DNA from: Woeseiaceae bacterium | GTDB taxonomy: Bacteria; Pseudomonadota; Gammaproteobacteria; Steroidobacterales; Woeseiaceae | Direction: 5' to 3' | Length of the DNA: 64,000 nucleotides | Assembly: GCA_021773115.1 (NCBI GenBank) | Contig: JAJFKS010000017.1 | Span: 1-64,000, forward strand | Shown here: one piece after another, positions 36,901 through 45,648 of the stretch | How the letters are laid out: every line of letters starts with the position of its first letter | Numbering within the stretch: position 1 is the first letter of the stretch | The notes under the pieces: model-generated | Databases searched by the model: none | What the model was told of the DNA's origin: nothing | Seen by the model: the letters and a program-made list of their open reading frames with translations, nothing else | Translations under genes and position numbers: made by a program

Positions 36901-38475
36901 ATCGTCGGGGTCGTGGGCGAAGTGCGTGAACGAGCCATTCTCTTGGTCAAGAACGGAGACGCCGCCACCGTAAGTGCCGACCCACAATTGCCCTTCACGA
37001 TCCTCGAAAATCGCCATCACGCCGTCGGCGCTCAGGCTGGCTGGATTATTGTCGTCATGTCGGTAGTTCTGAAACTGACCGGTTTGCTGGTCCAGTCGGT
37101 TTAGTCCGCCGGTCATCGTCCCAATCCAGAGCATGTCATCGCGATCAATAAGCAGCGACATGATCCTGTCGTCGCTGATCGAATTGTCGTCATCCGCTGC
37201 GTTCAGATAGCGTTCGACCGTATCGTTGCTCTCGTCGATTTTGGCAAGACCCGCCCCAACGGTACCCACCCACACGGTTCCGTCATCGTTACTCGCAAAC
37301 GAAGAAATGTCGGTGTCGCTTAACCAGGGTTTTATATAGTGACCCAGCGACCAGCTTCTCGGATTCCACTTGCTCACACCGGCTGATCGTGTTCCAACCC
37401 AGAGCAATCCGCTGCGGTCCTGATACATGGAGTTGACGTAGCTGTCCTGCAGACTTTGCGGGTCGGCGGGTGTATGGCGATAGCGATCAAACGTGCCAGT
37501 CGCACGATCGAACAGGTTGAGCCCGTCAGCGGTACCTATCCATAATCGATACGCATCGTCTTCGAAGATCACGCGAACGTGGTCGTCGCTTAAACTGCCA
37601 GAGTCAGTTGGGTCGTTGCGATAGTGCGAAAACGTAGCCGTCGCCCTGTCGAATCGATTTAACCCGCCGCCAAACGTGCCAACCCAGAGAACGCCAGAAC
37701 CGTCCTCGAACAGCGTGCGAACCATGTTGCTGGACAAACTTTCTTTGTCCGCTGCGTTTTTTTGATAATGCACGAAAGCATTCGTTCCGGCATTCAGGCG
37801 ATTGACGCCGCCGTCGGTACCCACCCACAGGTGACCCAATGCATCAACGTGCAATGCGTACACCATATTGTTGCTGAGGCTGCGCTCGTCGTCGGGATTG
37901 TGCTGAAAGTGCTGCGCGTGTCCTGTGCGCGGGTCCAGAAGATCAACACCCCGGTCGCGGGTTCCCACCCAGATAGTGCCATCCTTGTTTAGCGTTAGTG
38001 TACGAATATCATCGCTGGCCAGACTGTAGGGATTATTCGGGTCATGGCGGAAACTGGTAAACGAGTCGTTTTCCCTGTTCCAGCGAACCAGGCCGCCGCC
38101 TTGCGTGGCGAGCCAGAGATTCTGCTCGCTATCTTCTTCGATCGCCCAGATAAAATCGTTGGCCAGCCCGTTCGGATTGCCACGTTGGCGGGCATAGATC
38201 TTGATGTCGTAGCCATCGTAACGATTCAACCCGCTTTCCGTTGCAAACCACATGTAGCCGACGGAGTCCTGCAGAATCGCCTGGACGTTATTTTGCGAGA
38301 GTCCATCGTCGCGTGACACATGACTAAAATGCATTGGCATCGTCGACGCGGCATGTAGCGTCGACGGGTTGCCGGCCAGGTACACAAGCGCGATCACGAT
38401 CACAGCGTGCAAAGCCAGGCGAGCGCGATGCTGGACGATATTCGTGACGGATGTCTGGCGCTGAGCGGCACTCAT
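33907..38475 (-). CDS. Propeller-sensor hybrid histidine kinase (HisKA-HATPase-REC-REC-HPt)
   Basis: ATG 38475 overlaps the protease stop (ATGA). The 1522-residue protein has an N-terminal membrane segment, then about fourteen Reg_prop repeats (phrases such as IWVGTFGGGLNRFD) forming two periplasmic propellers, and a Y_Y_Y domain (about 700-780). A transmembrane helix at about 790-815 follows. HisKA has H893 in ARMSHEIRTP. The ATPase domain follows, with GTGLGLSICKQL. REC1 is at about 1170-1290 (Asp in LDTNVGDMDG), REC2 has D1324 in LMDCEMPVMDG, and HPt has H1463 in QAAHALKSCSQ. It is an unusually complete phosphorelay in one chain. An upstream ATG at 38490 is less likely. Confidence 0.94.
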   Translation of the reverse strand: MSAAQRQTSVTNIVQHRARLALHAVIVIALVYLAGNPSTLHAASTMPMHFSHVSRDDGLSQNNVQAILQDSVGYMWFATESGLNRYDGYDIKIYARQRGNPNGLANDFIWAIEEDSEQNLWLATQGGGLVRWNRENDSFTSFRHDPNNPYSLASDDIRTLTLNKDGTIWVGTRDRGVDLLDPRTGHAQHFQHNPDDERSLSNNMVYALHVDALGHLWVGTDGGVNRLNAGTNAFVHYQKNAADKESLSSNMVRTLFEDGSGVLWVGTFGGGLNRFDRATATFSHYRNDPTDSGSLSDDHVRVIFEDDAYRLWIGTADGLNLFDRATGTFDRYRHTPADPQSLQDSYVNSMYQDRSGLLWVGTRSAGVSKWNPRSWSLGHYIKPWLSDTDISSFASNDDGTVWVGTVGAGLAKIDESNDTVERYLNAADDDNSISDDRIMSLLIDRDDMLWIGTMTGGLNRLDQQTGQFQNYRHDDNNPASLSADGVMAIFEDREGQLWVGTYGGGVSVLDQENGSFTHFAHDPDDSTSLSDQRASAILQDGNGAIWIGTFGGGLNLFDAATGSFQRFQNDPSDPSSLADDAIYALHLDNDGNIWVGTAGGGLDLVVKPASGSGEVTFKNYSQRDGLPNNVINGIQSDSSGRLWLSSNNGLVRFDIGSEIIRTFHRGDGLQGEEFNYAAHHRAADGKLYFGGANGFNAFDPHKVEESDHSPVIVLTSFQKFNQPVVTDVPYDQITQFDLDYKDDVVNFTFAALDFTAPQQNTYAYMLDGFDKDWVDLGTMHHLTYTNLDAGNYVLRVNALTGDGISASNGLAIPVNVTPAPWATSSAYLLYACTALVLLCLLWRLQRVKFKREAEYSRRLELDVALRTEQLEERNEELRVASAAKSNFLARMSHEIRTPMNGILGMTHLLEMTSLNDKQDRFVQTVKRSADSLLNIINDVLDFSKIEAGRLELDEVEFDVSDLVDETVELFSGAAAERGLELMCSTPPGKRIAAIGDPLRLKQILINLLSNAVKFTEQGEVVMRYVLVSDDSENLHLRFEVKDTGVGIQQDNLSLIFDSFSQEDGSTSRRFGGTGLGLSICKQLTEMMGGEIGVDSTSGKGSCFWFTLTLQKAGPGWLSRVVSHRLSNLRVMVVDNNDTNSAIMAGYMSAMGIKVVLETSGRGALSRLRITDPATSFDLVMLDTNVGDMDGLRAAKEIRAVTKNQRMKIVLLNPASTDLDRERCRDVGVDDCLPKPIRQSMLYECLLALTASTGSFASRRASRMPPADQLEPLTGRVLLVEDNEVNQAVALGMLEEIGCETVAVANGQEAVERCSNEQFDVVLMDCEMPVMDGFEATAAIRKRQSGGHTVPIIAVTANAVNGDRERCLAAGMQDYISKPIAPKKLHETLKKWLRKSEPSSITKGDPKSLDAASLDSISKLRGVGGEKMVQQVVKLYLSSSAKLVEELRMRLADGDPEAVRQAAHALKSCSQTVGASAIATLSQQIEEMGRNGELAEIDRYRNDLAELYPKTVLALQAAIERAA

Positions 38476-40160
38476 TCCTGCGGTACCCATAAATAGGTCG
38501 AGACCGGCGCGGACGAAACCTGCGGCCACAATGCCCCTTGCGGCCAGAGCGCGCCCTGACTCAGCAGAGCATCACTGCCGAGCAACGCGGCATCGTCGTC
38601 GGTTACATTGTCGCTGCTGACAATACCCTCCGGCCAGATCGAGCCCTCGGGCCAGAGCGCACCGCTGGGCCATAAGGAGCCCTGCGTCCATTCGTAGTCG
38701 GATGTGGTGTTCCGTTTACCGAATTTGTCCATCAGGTAATAAGTGCCATTCTCATCGACGGCGGCCAGTCCTGCGAAATGTTGTTTACCCTCCAGGTCAT
38801 CCCTGATGTGCAAACCGCGGTTGGCGCAATCCTTGCTGGATTCATACACTGCAGCGAATGCATCCACACGCCCCGCGCCTTGCTGAAAAATGGTGTAAGC
38901 GTGTCTGCCGTCGTCCAGCACGGCCGCCCGTGCCGATGCGATCAGTCGACATTTCGCGGCGTCCGGTTTTAATTTTGATTCCTTTTCCAGCATCAGCGCC
39001 AACACGCCACTGATGACAGCGGTCGCCTGCGAGGTTCCTGACATCGAAAAGTAGTGATCGTGTGCAACGACGTAGTCCGGGTACTGCAACGGCAACCAGG
39101 CGTATGGCGGCATCGTTCCCAGCATATGCCCACCGGGTGCGACGAGGTCCGGCTTGACGAAGCCGTCGGCGGTCGGACCGGCCGCGGAAAAGCGTGCCAG
39201 TCTGTCGTCACTGCTGTCGTTCGGTGTATAGCTGTCGGTCATTGCGCCCACGGTAATCACATACGGAACGTTGCCGGGTATGCCGACGGTCATCGGGGCG
39301 GGGCCCCCATTCCCGGCAGCCGCCACCACCACGATGTCTTTTTTCCAGACGGCCATGACAGCCTGGTTAACAGGATCCTCCCAGTAACGCGATCGTGCGG
39401 GTGCGCCAAAAGACAGGTTCAGGATCTTGATGTGGTACTTCTTCTTGTTCGACACGATCCAGTCGAGTGCCTTAATGACATTAAGATAGGTCCCCGATCC
39501 ATCGGGCTCAAACGCGCGCACGGCGACAAGATTGGCGTTCGGCGCAATACCCTGGTAGTTACCGGACTCGGTACGATCACTGCTCACCATTATCGAGGCG
39601 ATGTGTGTGCCGTGCCCATTCCAGTCCTCGGCATCATCACTGTCCGTTAATGCGTCGTACGTGGCGAGAATGCGCTTGTCATTGTCTGCAGAATTCAGCA
39701 GCGGCGGCTCTTGCCATATGCCGGTGTCAAGGACAGCGATGGTCACACCTTTACCTGTGATGCCGTCTTCATGCAGGCGGTTGGCGCCGACAAGCGATGG
39801 GTAAAAGGTTTCGATAACAGATCCGGAGACTTCCAGCTTTTCATCTTTGTAGACTTTGATGAGCTCCGATTGAGAGCGCAGAGACAGAACCTGTTTCTCA
39901 GTGAGTTCGGCGCCCACAGCATCAATGATATTCAGGGTAGCGGTCACCCGACCGCCGATGTTGATGACAGCCTTTTCAGCGGCAGCTCCGGAGGAGGCCT
40001 GCACGATATAACTCGCCTTCGCGACTTCACTAACGGCAGCAGCTTCGGGACGTTCTTCCGAATCGCCGTGGCTCGGAAAATCTGCCAGTGCAAGAACCGC
40101 AAGCAAGCCTAAGCCTGTAATAAAACTAAGCAGATTCGTTTTGTTAATGCTTTGTCGCAT
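38472..40160 (-). CDS. Secreted S8 peptidase with C-terminal Trp-Pro repeats
   Basis: ATG 40160 follows GGAGTTAAG. The 562-residue protein has a signal peptide (about 1-27) and an I9-like prodomain (about 50-112). The S8 domain has D145 (AVLDTGIW), H183 (DWNGHGTHIAS), N284 (AAAGNGGP) and S377 (MSGTSQATA); all four catalytic positions are present. After about 440 comes a tail with five units of the form G-[AS]-[LI]-W-P-[SEQ] (residues 494-511 and 536-547), interrupted by an acidic spacer. Such tails are rare. The gene directly precedes and overlaps the propeller kinase, and it lies downstream of a REC-GGDEF-EAL gene. It may cleave or shed a ligand sensed by the propeller. That is inference. 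Confidence 0.92.
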   Translation of the reverse strand: MRQSINKTNLLSFITGLGLLAVLALADFPSHGDSEERPEAAAVSEVAKASYIVQASSGAAAEKAVINIGGRVTATLNIIDAVGAELTEKQVLSLRSQSELIKVYKDEKLEVSGSVIETFYPSLVGANRLHEDGITGKGVTIAVLDTGIWQEPPLLNSADNDKRILATYDALTDSDDAEDWNGHGTHIASIMVSSDRTESGNYQGIAPNANLVAVRAFEPDGSGTYLNVIKALDWIVSNKKKYHIKILNLSFGAPARSRYWEDPVNQAVMAVWKKDIVVVAAAGNGGPAPMTVGIPGNVPYVITVGAMTDSYTPNDSSDDRLARFSAAGPTADGFVKPDLVAPGGHMLGTMPPYAWLPLQYPDYVVAHDHYFSMSGTSQATAVISGVLALMLEKESKLKPDAAKCRLIASARAAVLDDGRHAYTIFQQGAGRVDAFAAVYESSKDCANRGLHIRDDLEGKQHFAGLAAVDENGTYYLMDKFGKRNTTSDYEWTQGSLWPSGALWPEGSIWPEGIVSSDNVTDDDAALLGSDALLSQGALWPQGALWPQVSSAPVSTYLWVPQE

Positions 40161-40199
40161 CTTAACTCCATGCCCCTGACAGCGGCGTCGCAAATTGCT

Positions 40200-40233
40200 G
40201 TGCTCGGAAATCCGATTTCCTGATAACGAGCAC
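40200..40233 (-). promoter_or_regulatory. Leader hairpin or operator before the subtilase gene
   Basis: GGAAATC (40206-40212) and GATTTCC (40214-40220) are a perfect 7-base inverted repeat around one base. They are framed by GTGCTC (40200-40205) and GAGCAC (40228-40233), also inverted. It lies 40-75 bases upstream of the protease start in the 229-bp gap after the upstream REC-EAL gene. It could be a dimer-binding site or a 5' RNA structure. Confidence 0.5.
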
Positions 40234-40389
40234 GTATTGCACCAGAGGCGTCGCGCACAAACTGCGACCGGATTCGTTGGGAAACGGCGTAAAACTGTGA
40301 ACTGCGTCACATAATTGCTGTTAAATAGCGCGCGTTTGTCGGCATCGTGCGACAACACGGCTGACCGTCAAGGTCTGGGCGTTTGATCG

Positions 40390-42528
40390 CTAAGGTTTCT
40401 CTGGCTTGCTCAGAAAACCGCCAATCTCGTTTGCCGGGAGCGGCCTGCACAGGTAGAAACCCTGGAACTCATCACAAGCACGCGCCTTAAGGAACTCGAG
40501 CTGGGCCAGGGTTTCCACGCCTTCAGCGACCGCCTTCATGCCCATTTTATGCGCCGTGGTGATGATGACTTCGCAGATGACCGCGTCGTCCTGGCTGTCT
40601 GGCAGATCGCGAACAAATGAGCGGTCGATCTTGAGTGCGTCGATTGGGTAATGCTTCAAACTGCCCAAAGAGGTGTGGCCGGTGCCAAAATCGTCGAGCA
40701 CCAGGCCCACACCGAGGTCTTTTAGTTTCCTGAGATCCGCGAGTCCGTTGCGGGTCCGCAGCAGCACGGCCTCTGTAAATTCCAGGTCGATTCGGCCGGG
40801 GTCCAAACCTGCCAGATCAAGGGCTTCAATGACACGCCTCGCAAGATCTTCACGGGCAAATTCCTGCTGCGACAAGTTGACGGAAACCCGGGGCTGACAA
40901 GTACCCTGCCAGCGGCGGGCCTCTTCACACGCCGTGCGCAGCACCCAATCCCCTAGCGGAATAATCAGGCCGGTCGATTTCGCGAGTTGCAGAACCTCCT
41001 GCAAATCCACGAAACCGCGCATCGGGTGGTTCCATCGCAACAGTGCTTCGACACAGGTCACTGTGCCATCCGGCATCGACAATCGGGGTTGGTAATACAA
41101 CTCAAGCTGGCCATCGTCCATTGCGCGCCGAAGCTCGGCCGCGCCGTCAACCAAATCGAATTTTTGTATCGTCGACGCCTGCGAATTGAAACAGACAGTT
41201 TGCCCGGTCTCTTGCGCTTCATGCATAGCGGAGTGAGCCGCGTGTTGCACTGTCTGCAAACTTCGACCGTCCGTTGGAAAGGCGGCAACCCCCAGCCTGG
41301 GTGAAATCGTGATTGATCCGGAGTCAGAAATGACTGGCTTGGCGAATCCCTCGGCTATCCGATGACAGACAGCATTGACGTCGTTCAATGTCTCGACATT
41401 GTGCAGAACGAATAAGAAACGGTTTGGGTCGGCCTGCGCGACGCTTGCAGCACTGTCGCCATCGCCCATCTGACGAATGCTGTCGCAATTGTCCAGACAG
41501 TTCCGCAGGCGGTCGGCGACAGCCAGCATTGTCCTGCGATCGGCCAAATCTTCTGTCGATATGTTGTCGAAACACAGGCTGACAATCGCGAGAGAGCCCT
41601 CATGCAGGCTCGCGTCAATCAACGCTTCATTCGCAATGCGCTCAAACAAGTGGTCATTTGGAAGATCGGTGATCGAGTCATAAAAGGCGAGGTCGTAAAT
41701 ATCGCTTTCGACTTGTTTATCGTCGCTAACATCCTGGACGACGACGATGACTCGATCACGACCGTCGACCAGAAACTGTGCTTCGAACTGACTGCTCATA
41801 CCGTGTTTCGAAATTTCAAATTCGAGCGTGTTATGACGCCGGGTTTTGAGGACACCGCTGATTTTCTGTTTGAACCTGCTGGCGAGATCACAACCAAAAA
41901 CTTCGTCAAGGGTTTTGTATCGGGTCTTGGCATTTATAGGCGTCGTGTCTGATCGACTTTTCAAGTTCTCGATAATCGTACCGCTTCTGGACACCAGCAT
42001 GGCTTGTTCGGGTGCCACTTTTTCCAACAGCCGGACGCGATTGTTGCTTTCATCCAGTACCTGGGATTTGTTCCACTCGGCCAGTATCGAGTCCAGGCGC
42101 CGCTGAAACAGCGGCCAGTTAAGCGGCTTCAGGATGAAGTCATTAGCACCGGCATCGAATGCTCTTTGTATCGACACCGCGTCGTCAACGCTCGTTACCA
42201 TTACGATCGGAAAGTTTCGCTCGCTGGCTTTTCGGATTTCAGTGCACGCTGTTATACCACTCATCAATGGCATATTAATGTCGAGCAACAACAGATCAGG
42301 CTCGAAGGCGGGGCATAGATCAATTGCCTCGGGACCGCAACTGGCAACAGATACTTCAAAGCCGGCTTCCGCCAGCGTCTCGCGCATAAGCAGCCGTATT
42401 GCCGGGTCGTCATCAACGACCATTACCCGCGGCGCGGCAGGCACGACAACAGTGGGCGAATCGGGGCGACGAGCATATCCCGCGTCGCTGATTGAATTAG
42501 GCTGCTGTTCGGACATGGCGTGAGACAT
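40390..42528 (-). CDS. Response regulator with REC, PAS-like, non-catalytic GGDEF and EAL domains
   Basis: The 712-residue protein has a REC domain (about 30-155; Asp in DLLLLDINMPLMSG) and a linker that includes a PAS-like fold. The GGDEF-derived domain has DPNRFLF where the GGDEF motif should be, so it cannot be a cyclase. The EAL domain has E494 in CVEALLRWNHP, NLSQQEFA and DDFGTGHTSLGSLKHYPID, as in active phosphodiesterases. It resembles the downstream 717-residue protein in plan, and both point to c-di-GMP breakdown as the output. It is first in the minus-strand signalling block. Start at ATG 42528 or 42516; neither has a good ribosome-binding site. Confidence 0.9.
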   Translation of the reverse strand: MSHAMSEQQPNSISDAGYARRPDSPTVVVPAAPRVMVVDDDPAIRLLMRETLAEAGFEVSVASCGPEAIDLCPAFEPDLLLLDINMPLMSGITACTEIRKASERNFPIVMVTSVDDAVSIQRAFDAGANDFILKPLNWPLFQRRLDSILAEWNKSQVLDESNNRVRLLEKVAPEQAMLVSRSGTIIENLKSRSDTTPINAKTRYKTLDEVFGCDLASRFKQKISGVLKTRRHNTLEFEISKHGMSSQFEAQFLVDGRDRVIVVVQDVSDDKQVESDIYDLAFYDSITDLPNDHLFERIANEALIDASLHEGSLAIVSLCFDNISTEDLADRRTMLAVADRLRNCLDNCDSIRQMGDGDSAASVAQADPNRFLFVLHNVETLNDVNAVCHRIAEGFAKPVISDSGSITISPRLGVAAFPTDGRSLQTVQHAAHSAMHEAQETGQTVCFNSQASTIQKFDLVDGAAELRRAMDDGQLELYYQPRLSMPDGTVTCVEALLRWNHPMRGFVDLQEVLQLAKSTGLIIPLGDWVLRTACEEARRWQGTCQPRVSVNLSQQEFAREDLARRVIEALDLAGLDPGRIDLEFTEAVLLRTRNGLADLRKLKDLGVGLVLDDFGTGHTSLGSLKHYPIDALKIDRSFVRDLPDSQDDAVICEVIITTAHKMGMKAVAEGVETLAQLEFLKARACDEFQGFYLCRPLPANEIGGFLSKPEKP

Positions 42529-42767
42529 TGAGATTCAAGAGCTGACCGGAAATACTAAGCTTATGAATCACGCAATTCAGCGCTCTACATCACAGTCAGA
42601 GTAATTCACCTGCGGGTTTGCACGGCATAAGGTAAATCGTTTGCTGACTTGAATATTTTTCATGCTGTTGTACTTACGGCGACGGGGACTCTGCGATTTC
42701 GACTTGATTCAGAAAAAGTGCGGCGTAAGATTTCCTTCGGTCCTTTAGTCAAAGACGATCAACGGCC

Positions 42768-42920
42768 GGTACTGACAAGTTGACAGCCACCGATGGATAA
42801 TCCGGAAATGATCACTTACAAGCGCCATCGATTCCCGCCTGTGATAATTGGCTACGCTGTTTGGCTCCACCACAGATTTAATTTCAGTCATCGAGGTATT
42901 GACGATCTGCTTGCAGAGCG
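42768..42920 (+). pseudogene. IS6-family transposase N-terminal remnant
   Basis: GGTACTGACAAGTT (42768-42781) matches the end-like string at 314-327. ATG 42793 then reads ITYKRHRFPPVIIGYAVWLH, HRFNFSHRGIDDLLAER, the helix-turn-helix beginning of the same transposase type as the remnant near 354, without stop codons so far. It ends exactly at the stop codon (42921-42923) of the antiporter gene on the other strand, so the rest of the element was lost by a deletion or insertion fused to that stop. The two remnants are about 80 percent alike in protein. Confidence 0.75.
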
Positions 42921-44450
42921 TTACCCCACGAAGAACAATGCCGCGCCAGTATAGAGGAGTATCGATATACCTGCCGCCATGAGGGCCAGTGGCAACTGCG
43001 TGAAGACGTGATCCATCAGATCTGCGCCGGTAGCGAGGGACGACAGGATGGTTGTGTCTGAAATCGGTGAACACTGGTCGCCAAATACTGATCCACCCAT
43101 GATCGCGCCGAACGTGAGCAACATATAGGTTGGATCGGGATTGATAGCATATGCCAGTGGCAACGCAATCGGGAATACCACCGCGTAGGTTCCCCAGGAC
43201 GATCCCACCGAAAAGGCAACAAGCATGCAAATCAGCATAAGCAGGCCCGGCAGAATGAACGGCACGTTGGTGAGGAAGTCAGACGTGTAAGCAATCACAA
43301 ACGCTGATGCGCCCAGCGTCTCGCTGACCTTTGCAAGCGTCACGGCCAGTGCGAGAATAATTGCGCCGACAGTGACACCCTTGATGCCATCGATCAGACC
43401 ATCAAATGCATCAGTTACTTTCATGCCACGGACGATCGAAAGTATCATGCTGCTGATCAACGCGAGTCCGAACGCTTCAAAGATCATCAGCGTGCGTGTC
43501 AGCAGGTAAGGAATGATCGAGACGCCTAACAAGACGAGGATTGGGACGAAGAAGTCGATCATCGAGGGTGTATAGCCCTCGGGTACGTTCTGTTTCAACA
43601 GCTCCCTGGAGAGCATCGGCTCTGCATCCGGATGATCAAGCTGTCCGGTTTTGATCACACGCTTGCGCGCAGCGGTCATCTTCGAGCCGATCCAGGGCAG
43701 CTTGTCGAGCGCGAACAATAACGTAAAAACCACCGCGATAATGCCGTAGAAGTTGAATGGAATGGCGCTTAGGAACATGCGCACTGCCGCGTCGCTATCG
43801 GCGATGAAGTGGCTGGTCGAAGGGATAACAATTAATCCCGCGATAAACAACGGCCATGCGTTAAACGGAATGATGGTCGCAATCGGCGATGCGGTGGAGT
43901 CGACGACATAAGCAAGTTCTTCATGCGCAACTTTTTCGCGATCAGCGACCGGCCGTACAGTCGTTCCTGTCAGTACCGTGCTGATCGTACCTCCCTGATG
44001 AAAAATAACGCCCATCAGCCAGGCAAAGAATAACGCTGAGCGACGCGACTTCACGTGATTATCAGAGATGTAGTGTGCAAATTGATAGGCGCCGCCATTG
44101 CGATTCCACATTCCTAACAGGCCACCGAGCGCCCAGAGGTAGACCAGCAATATTTCAGCAAAGCGCGGGGTGCCGATGCTTGGAATCAGGAAATGTTCGA
44201 TGATGTTTGGCTGTGCTGTTGCCAGACCGCCCAGCACCACGCCCATGAACAGAGCAAAAATAACGTTTCGAGTCACAAAACAAATGACGAGCGTTGCCAG
44301 CGCCGGTACCAGCGAAAGGACGCCGTAATGCCCCCGTTGTTCGACGACTGCCGGGTCGAGTCCTGCCGCATACCAGGTGACAATGGCGCAGAAGACGAGC
44401 AGCCAGATCCAGGAGTACTTGCCGTTAACTATTTGCATTCGGTCTTTCAT
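42921..44450 (-). CDS. NhaC-family Na+/H+ antiporter-like transporter
   Basis: The 509-residue protein has about twelve membrane segments and the NhaC signature pattern: VLGGLATAQPNIIEHFL, WALGGLLGMWNRNGGAY, and in the C-terminal half GSSWGTYAVVFPIALPLA, FGAIMGGSVFGDQCSPISDTTI. Members exchange Na+ and H+, or Na+ with malate or lactate. The stop is fused to an IS6-like remnant, so a natural C-terminus may have been altered, although the end GAALFFVG is plausible. It begins one base after the carboxypeptidase gene and belongs to the D-amino-acid operon, so a role in amino-acid uptake or in ion balance is inferred. Confidence 0.9.
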   Translation of the reverse strand: MKDRMQIVNGKYSWIWLLVFCAIVTWYAAGLDPAVVEQRGHYGVLSLVPALATLVICFVTRNVIFALFMGVVLGGLATAQPNIIEHFLIPSIGTPRFAEILLVYLWALGGLLGMWNRNGGAYQFAHYISDNHVKSRRSALFFAWLMGVIFHQGGTISTVLTGTTVRPVADREKVAHEELAYVVDSTASPIATIIPFNAWPLFIAGLIVIPSTSHFIADSDAAVRMFLSAIPFNFYGIIAVVFTLLFALDKLPWIGSKMTAARKRVIKTGQLDHPDAEPMLSRELLKQNVPEGYTPSMIDFFVPILVLLGVSIIPYLLTRTLMIFEAFGLALISSMILSIVRGMKVTDAFDGLIDGIKGVTVGAIILALAVTLAKVSETLGASAFVIAYTSDFLTNVPFILPGLLMLICMLVAFSVGSSWGTYAVVFPIALPLAYAINPDPTYMLLTFGAIMGGSVFGDQCSPISDTTILSSLATGADLMDHVFTQLPLALMAAGISILLYTGAALFFVG

Positions 44451-44451
44451 T

Positions 44452-45636
44452 TTATTCGAACAGGTCAGGCTGCAGCATGAGTTTCATCAATTCATCAGCG
44501 AACATAGCAGCAGCGCGCTGCACTGCGTTGCGATCAGTTTCATCGCCGACTTCGTAAGTTGACGCAGGTATATTGTAACGCGAGTACATGTAGTTCTTCG
44601 ACACACCCACCTTGTCGGTCGGATTTTCATCATTGGCGAAATCGTAGAACGGTACACGCGGTTTTGCGTTCGCGAGCCAAGTGCGGGTGAAGCGTGGAGG
44701 TCGCGTGGGATTATCGTCATCCTGCGTGTAGAACACGTTGCGCCTCGTCGAATGGAAATCCAGAAATAAACGAATGCTCTGCCCAGTAGCGTCCATATCA
44801 TCAAGCAGGTCACGAATCAGCTGTGTCTCTGGCTGTGTAAATGGCCCCCAGTCACGATTCAGATCAGTGCCGCCAGAATTATGGCGCCAATTCCCGCCAA
44901 TAACGCCATCCGGGTTCAGCATCGGAATGGCGACAATGTCGAAGCGATCGCGAAATGCATTGGCCGTATCGGTATCGGCCATCAGCGCCTCAAAGAAGGC
45001 GAAAAAGGCGAACGCCCCGCTTACCTCGGGCGGGTGCTGCCGGCCAACGAGGAACAGCACATCGGGCGAGTCAGATTCACTACGCAGCACATGAATAGGC
45101 TGTTGCCGCAACGATAGTCCGAGCTGACTCAATTGCACGTCATACTGCGCAGCGATCGCGTTGTTCCAGCGATCATAAATCGGTGGCGTGATCAGTTCCT
45201 GCGCCGAAATCCAGACCGTTCGGGTGTCCAGCATTACGTTTATGCTTGCCTGCTTTTCGTTGTTCGAGATCGTGACCTGCGTGGCATCAATGCTTGTCCA
45301 GGCAAGTCCATCAAAGCTCATCTTGGGCTCGTAGCGATGCTTGCCAACCTTGTAGTTCAAGGTGACCGTAGCACGACCTGCCTGAGTCGGAACGATCTTG
45401 AACGCATACCAGGGGCTCGGGTTGATGTAGCCAGTGTCCTCCGGCAGAATCGTAAGCCGCACGTGGTCGGCGCCGCGAACGTCGCAACGGCCGCGCCGTG
45501 CGCCCGGAAAACTGTCAACGACACTGAATGACGCGGCGACACAAGGTGTGCCGGCAGGAACCGAAGGGCTTGAGGATGCGCATGCAACGAGCCAGAAACT
45601 GGCGAGAAACAGCGTATAGATTCTTATGTTTCGCAA
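44452..45636 (-). CDS. Lipoprotein M14 zinc carboxypeptidase
   Basis: TTG 45636 follows AGGACACC and starts 12 bases after the dadA stop. The 394-residue product has a lipobox LVACA (Cys20). A beta-rich N-terminal domain follows (about 30-170) and then an M14 carboxypeptidase domain. Zinc ligands are H and E in GRQHPPEVSG and H in LDFHSTRR. The substrate Arg is in NSGGTDLNRDWGP and the catalytic Glu is in STYEVGDETDR. The plan matches cytosolic carboxypeptidase-like (M14B) proteins, here with an export signal. It would trim C-terminal residues from peptides in the periplasm, feeding the D-amino-acid oxidising pathway. Its specificity is not provable. Confidence 0.88.
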   Translation of the reverse strand: MRNIRIYTLFLASFWLVACASSSPSVPAGTPCVAASFSVVDSFPGARRGRCDVRGADHVRLTILPEDTGYINPSPWYAFKIVPTQAGRATVTLNYKVGKHRYEPKMSFDGLAWTSIDATQVTISNNEKQASINVMLDTRTVWISAQELITPPIYDRWNNAIAAQYDVQLSQLGLSLRQQPIHVLRSESDSPDVLFLVGRQHPPEVSGAFAFFAFFEALMADTDTANAFRDRFDIVAIPMLNPDGVIGGNWRHNSGGTDLNRDWGPFTQPETQLIRDLLDDMDATGQSIRLFLDFHSTRRNVFYTQDDDNPTRPPRFTRTWLANAKPRVPFYDFANDENPTDKVGVSKNYMYSRYNIPASTYEVGDETDRNAVQRAAAMFADELMKLMLQPDLFE

Positions 45637-45648
45637 TGCGGTGGTGTC

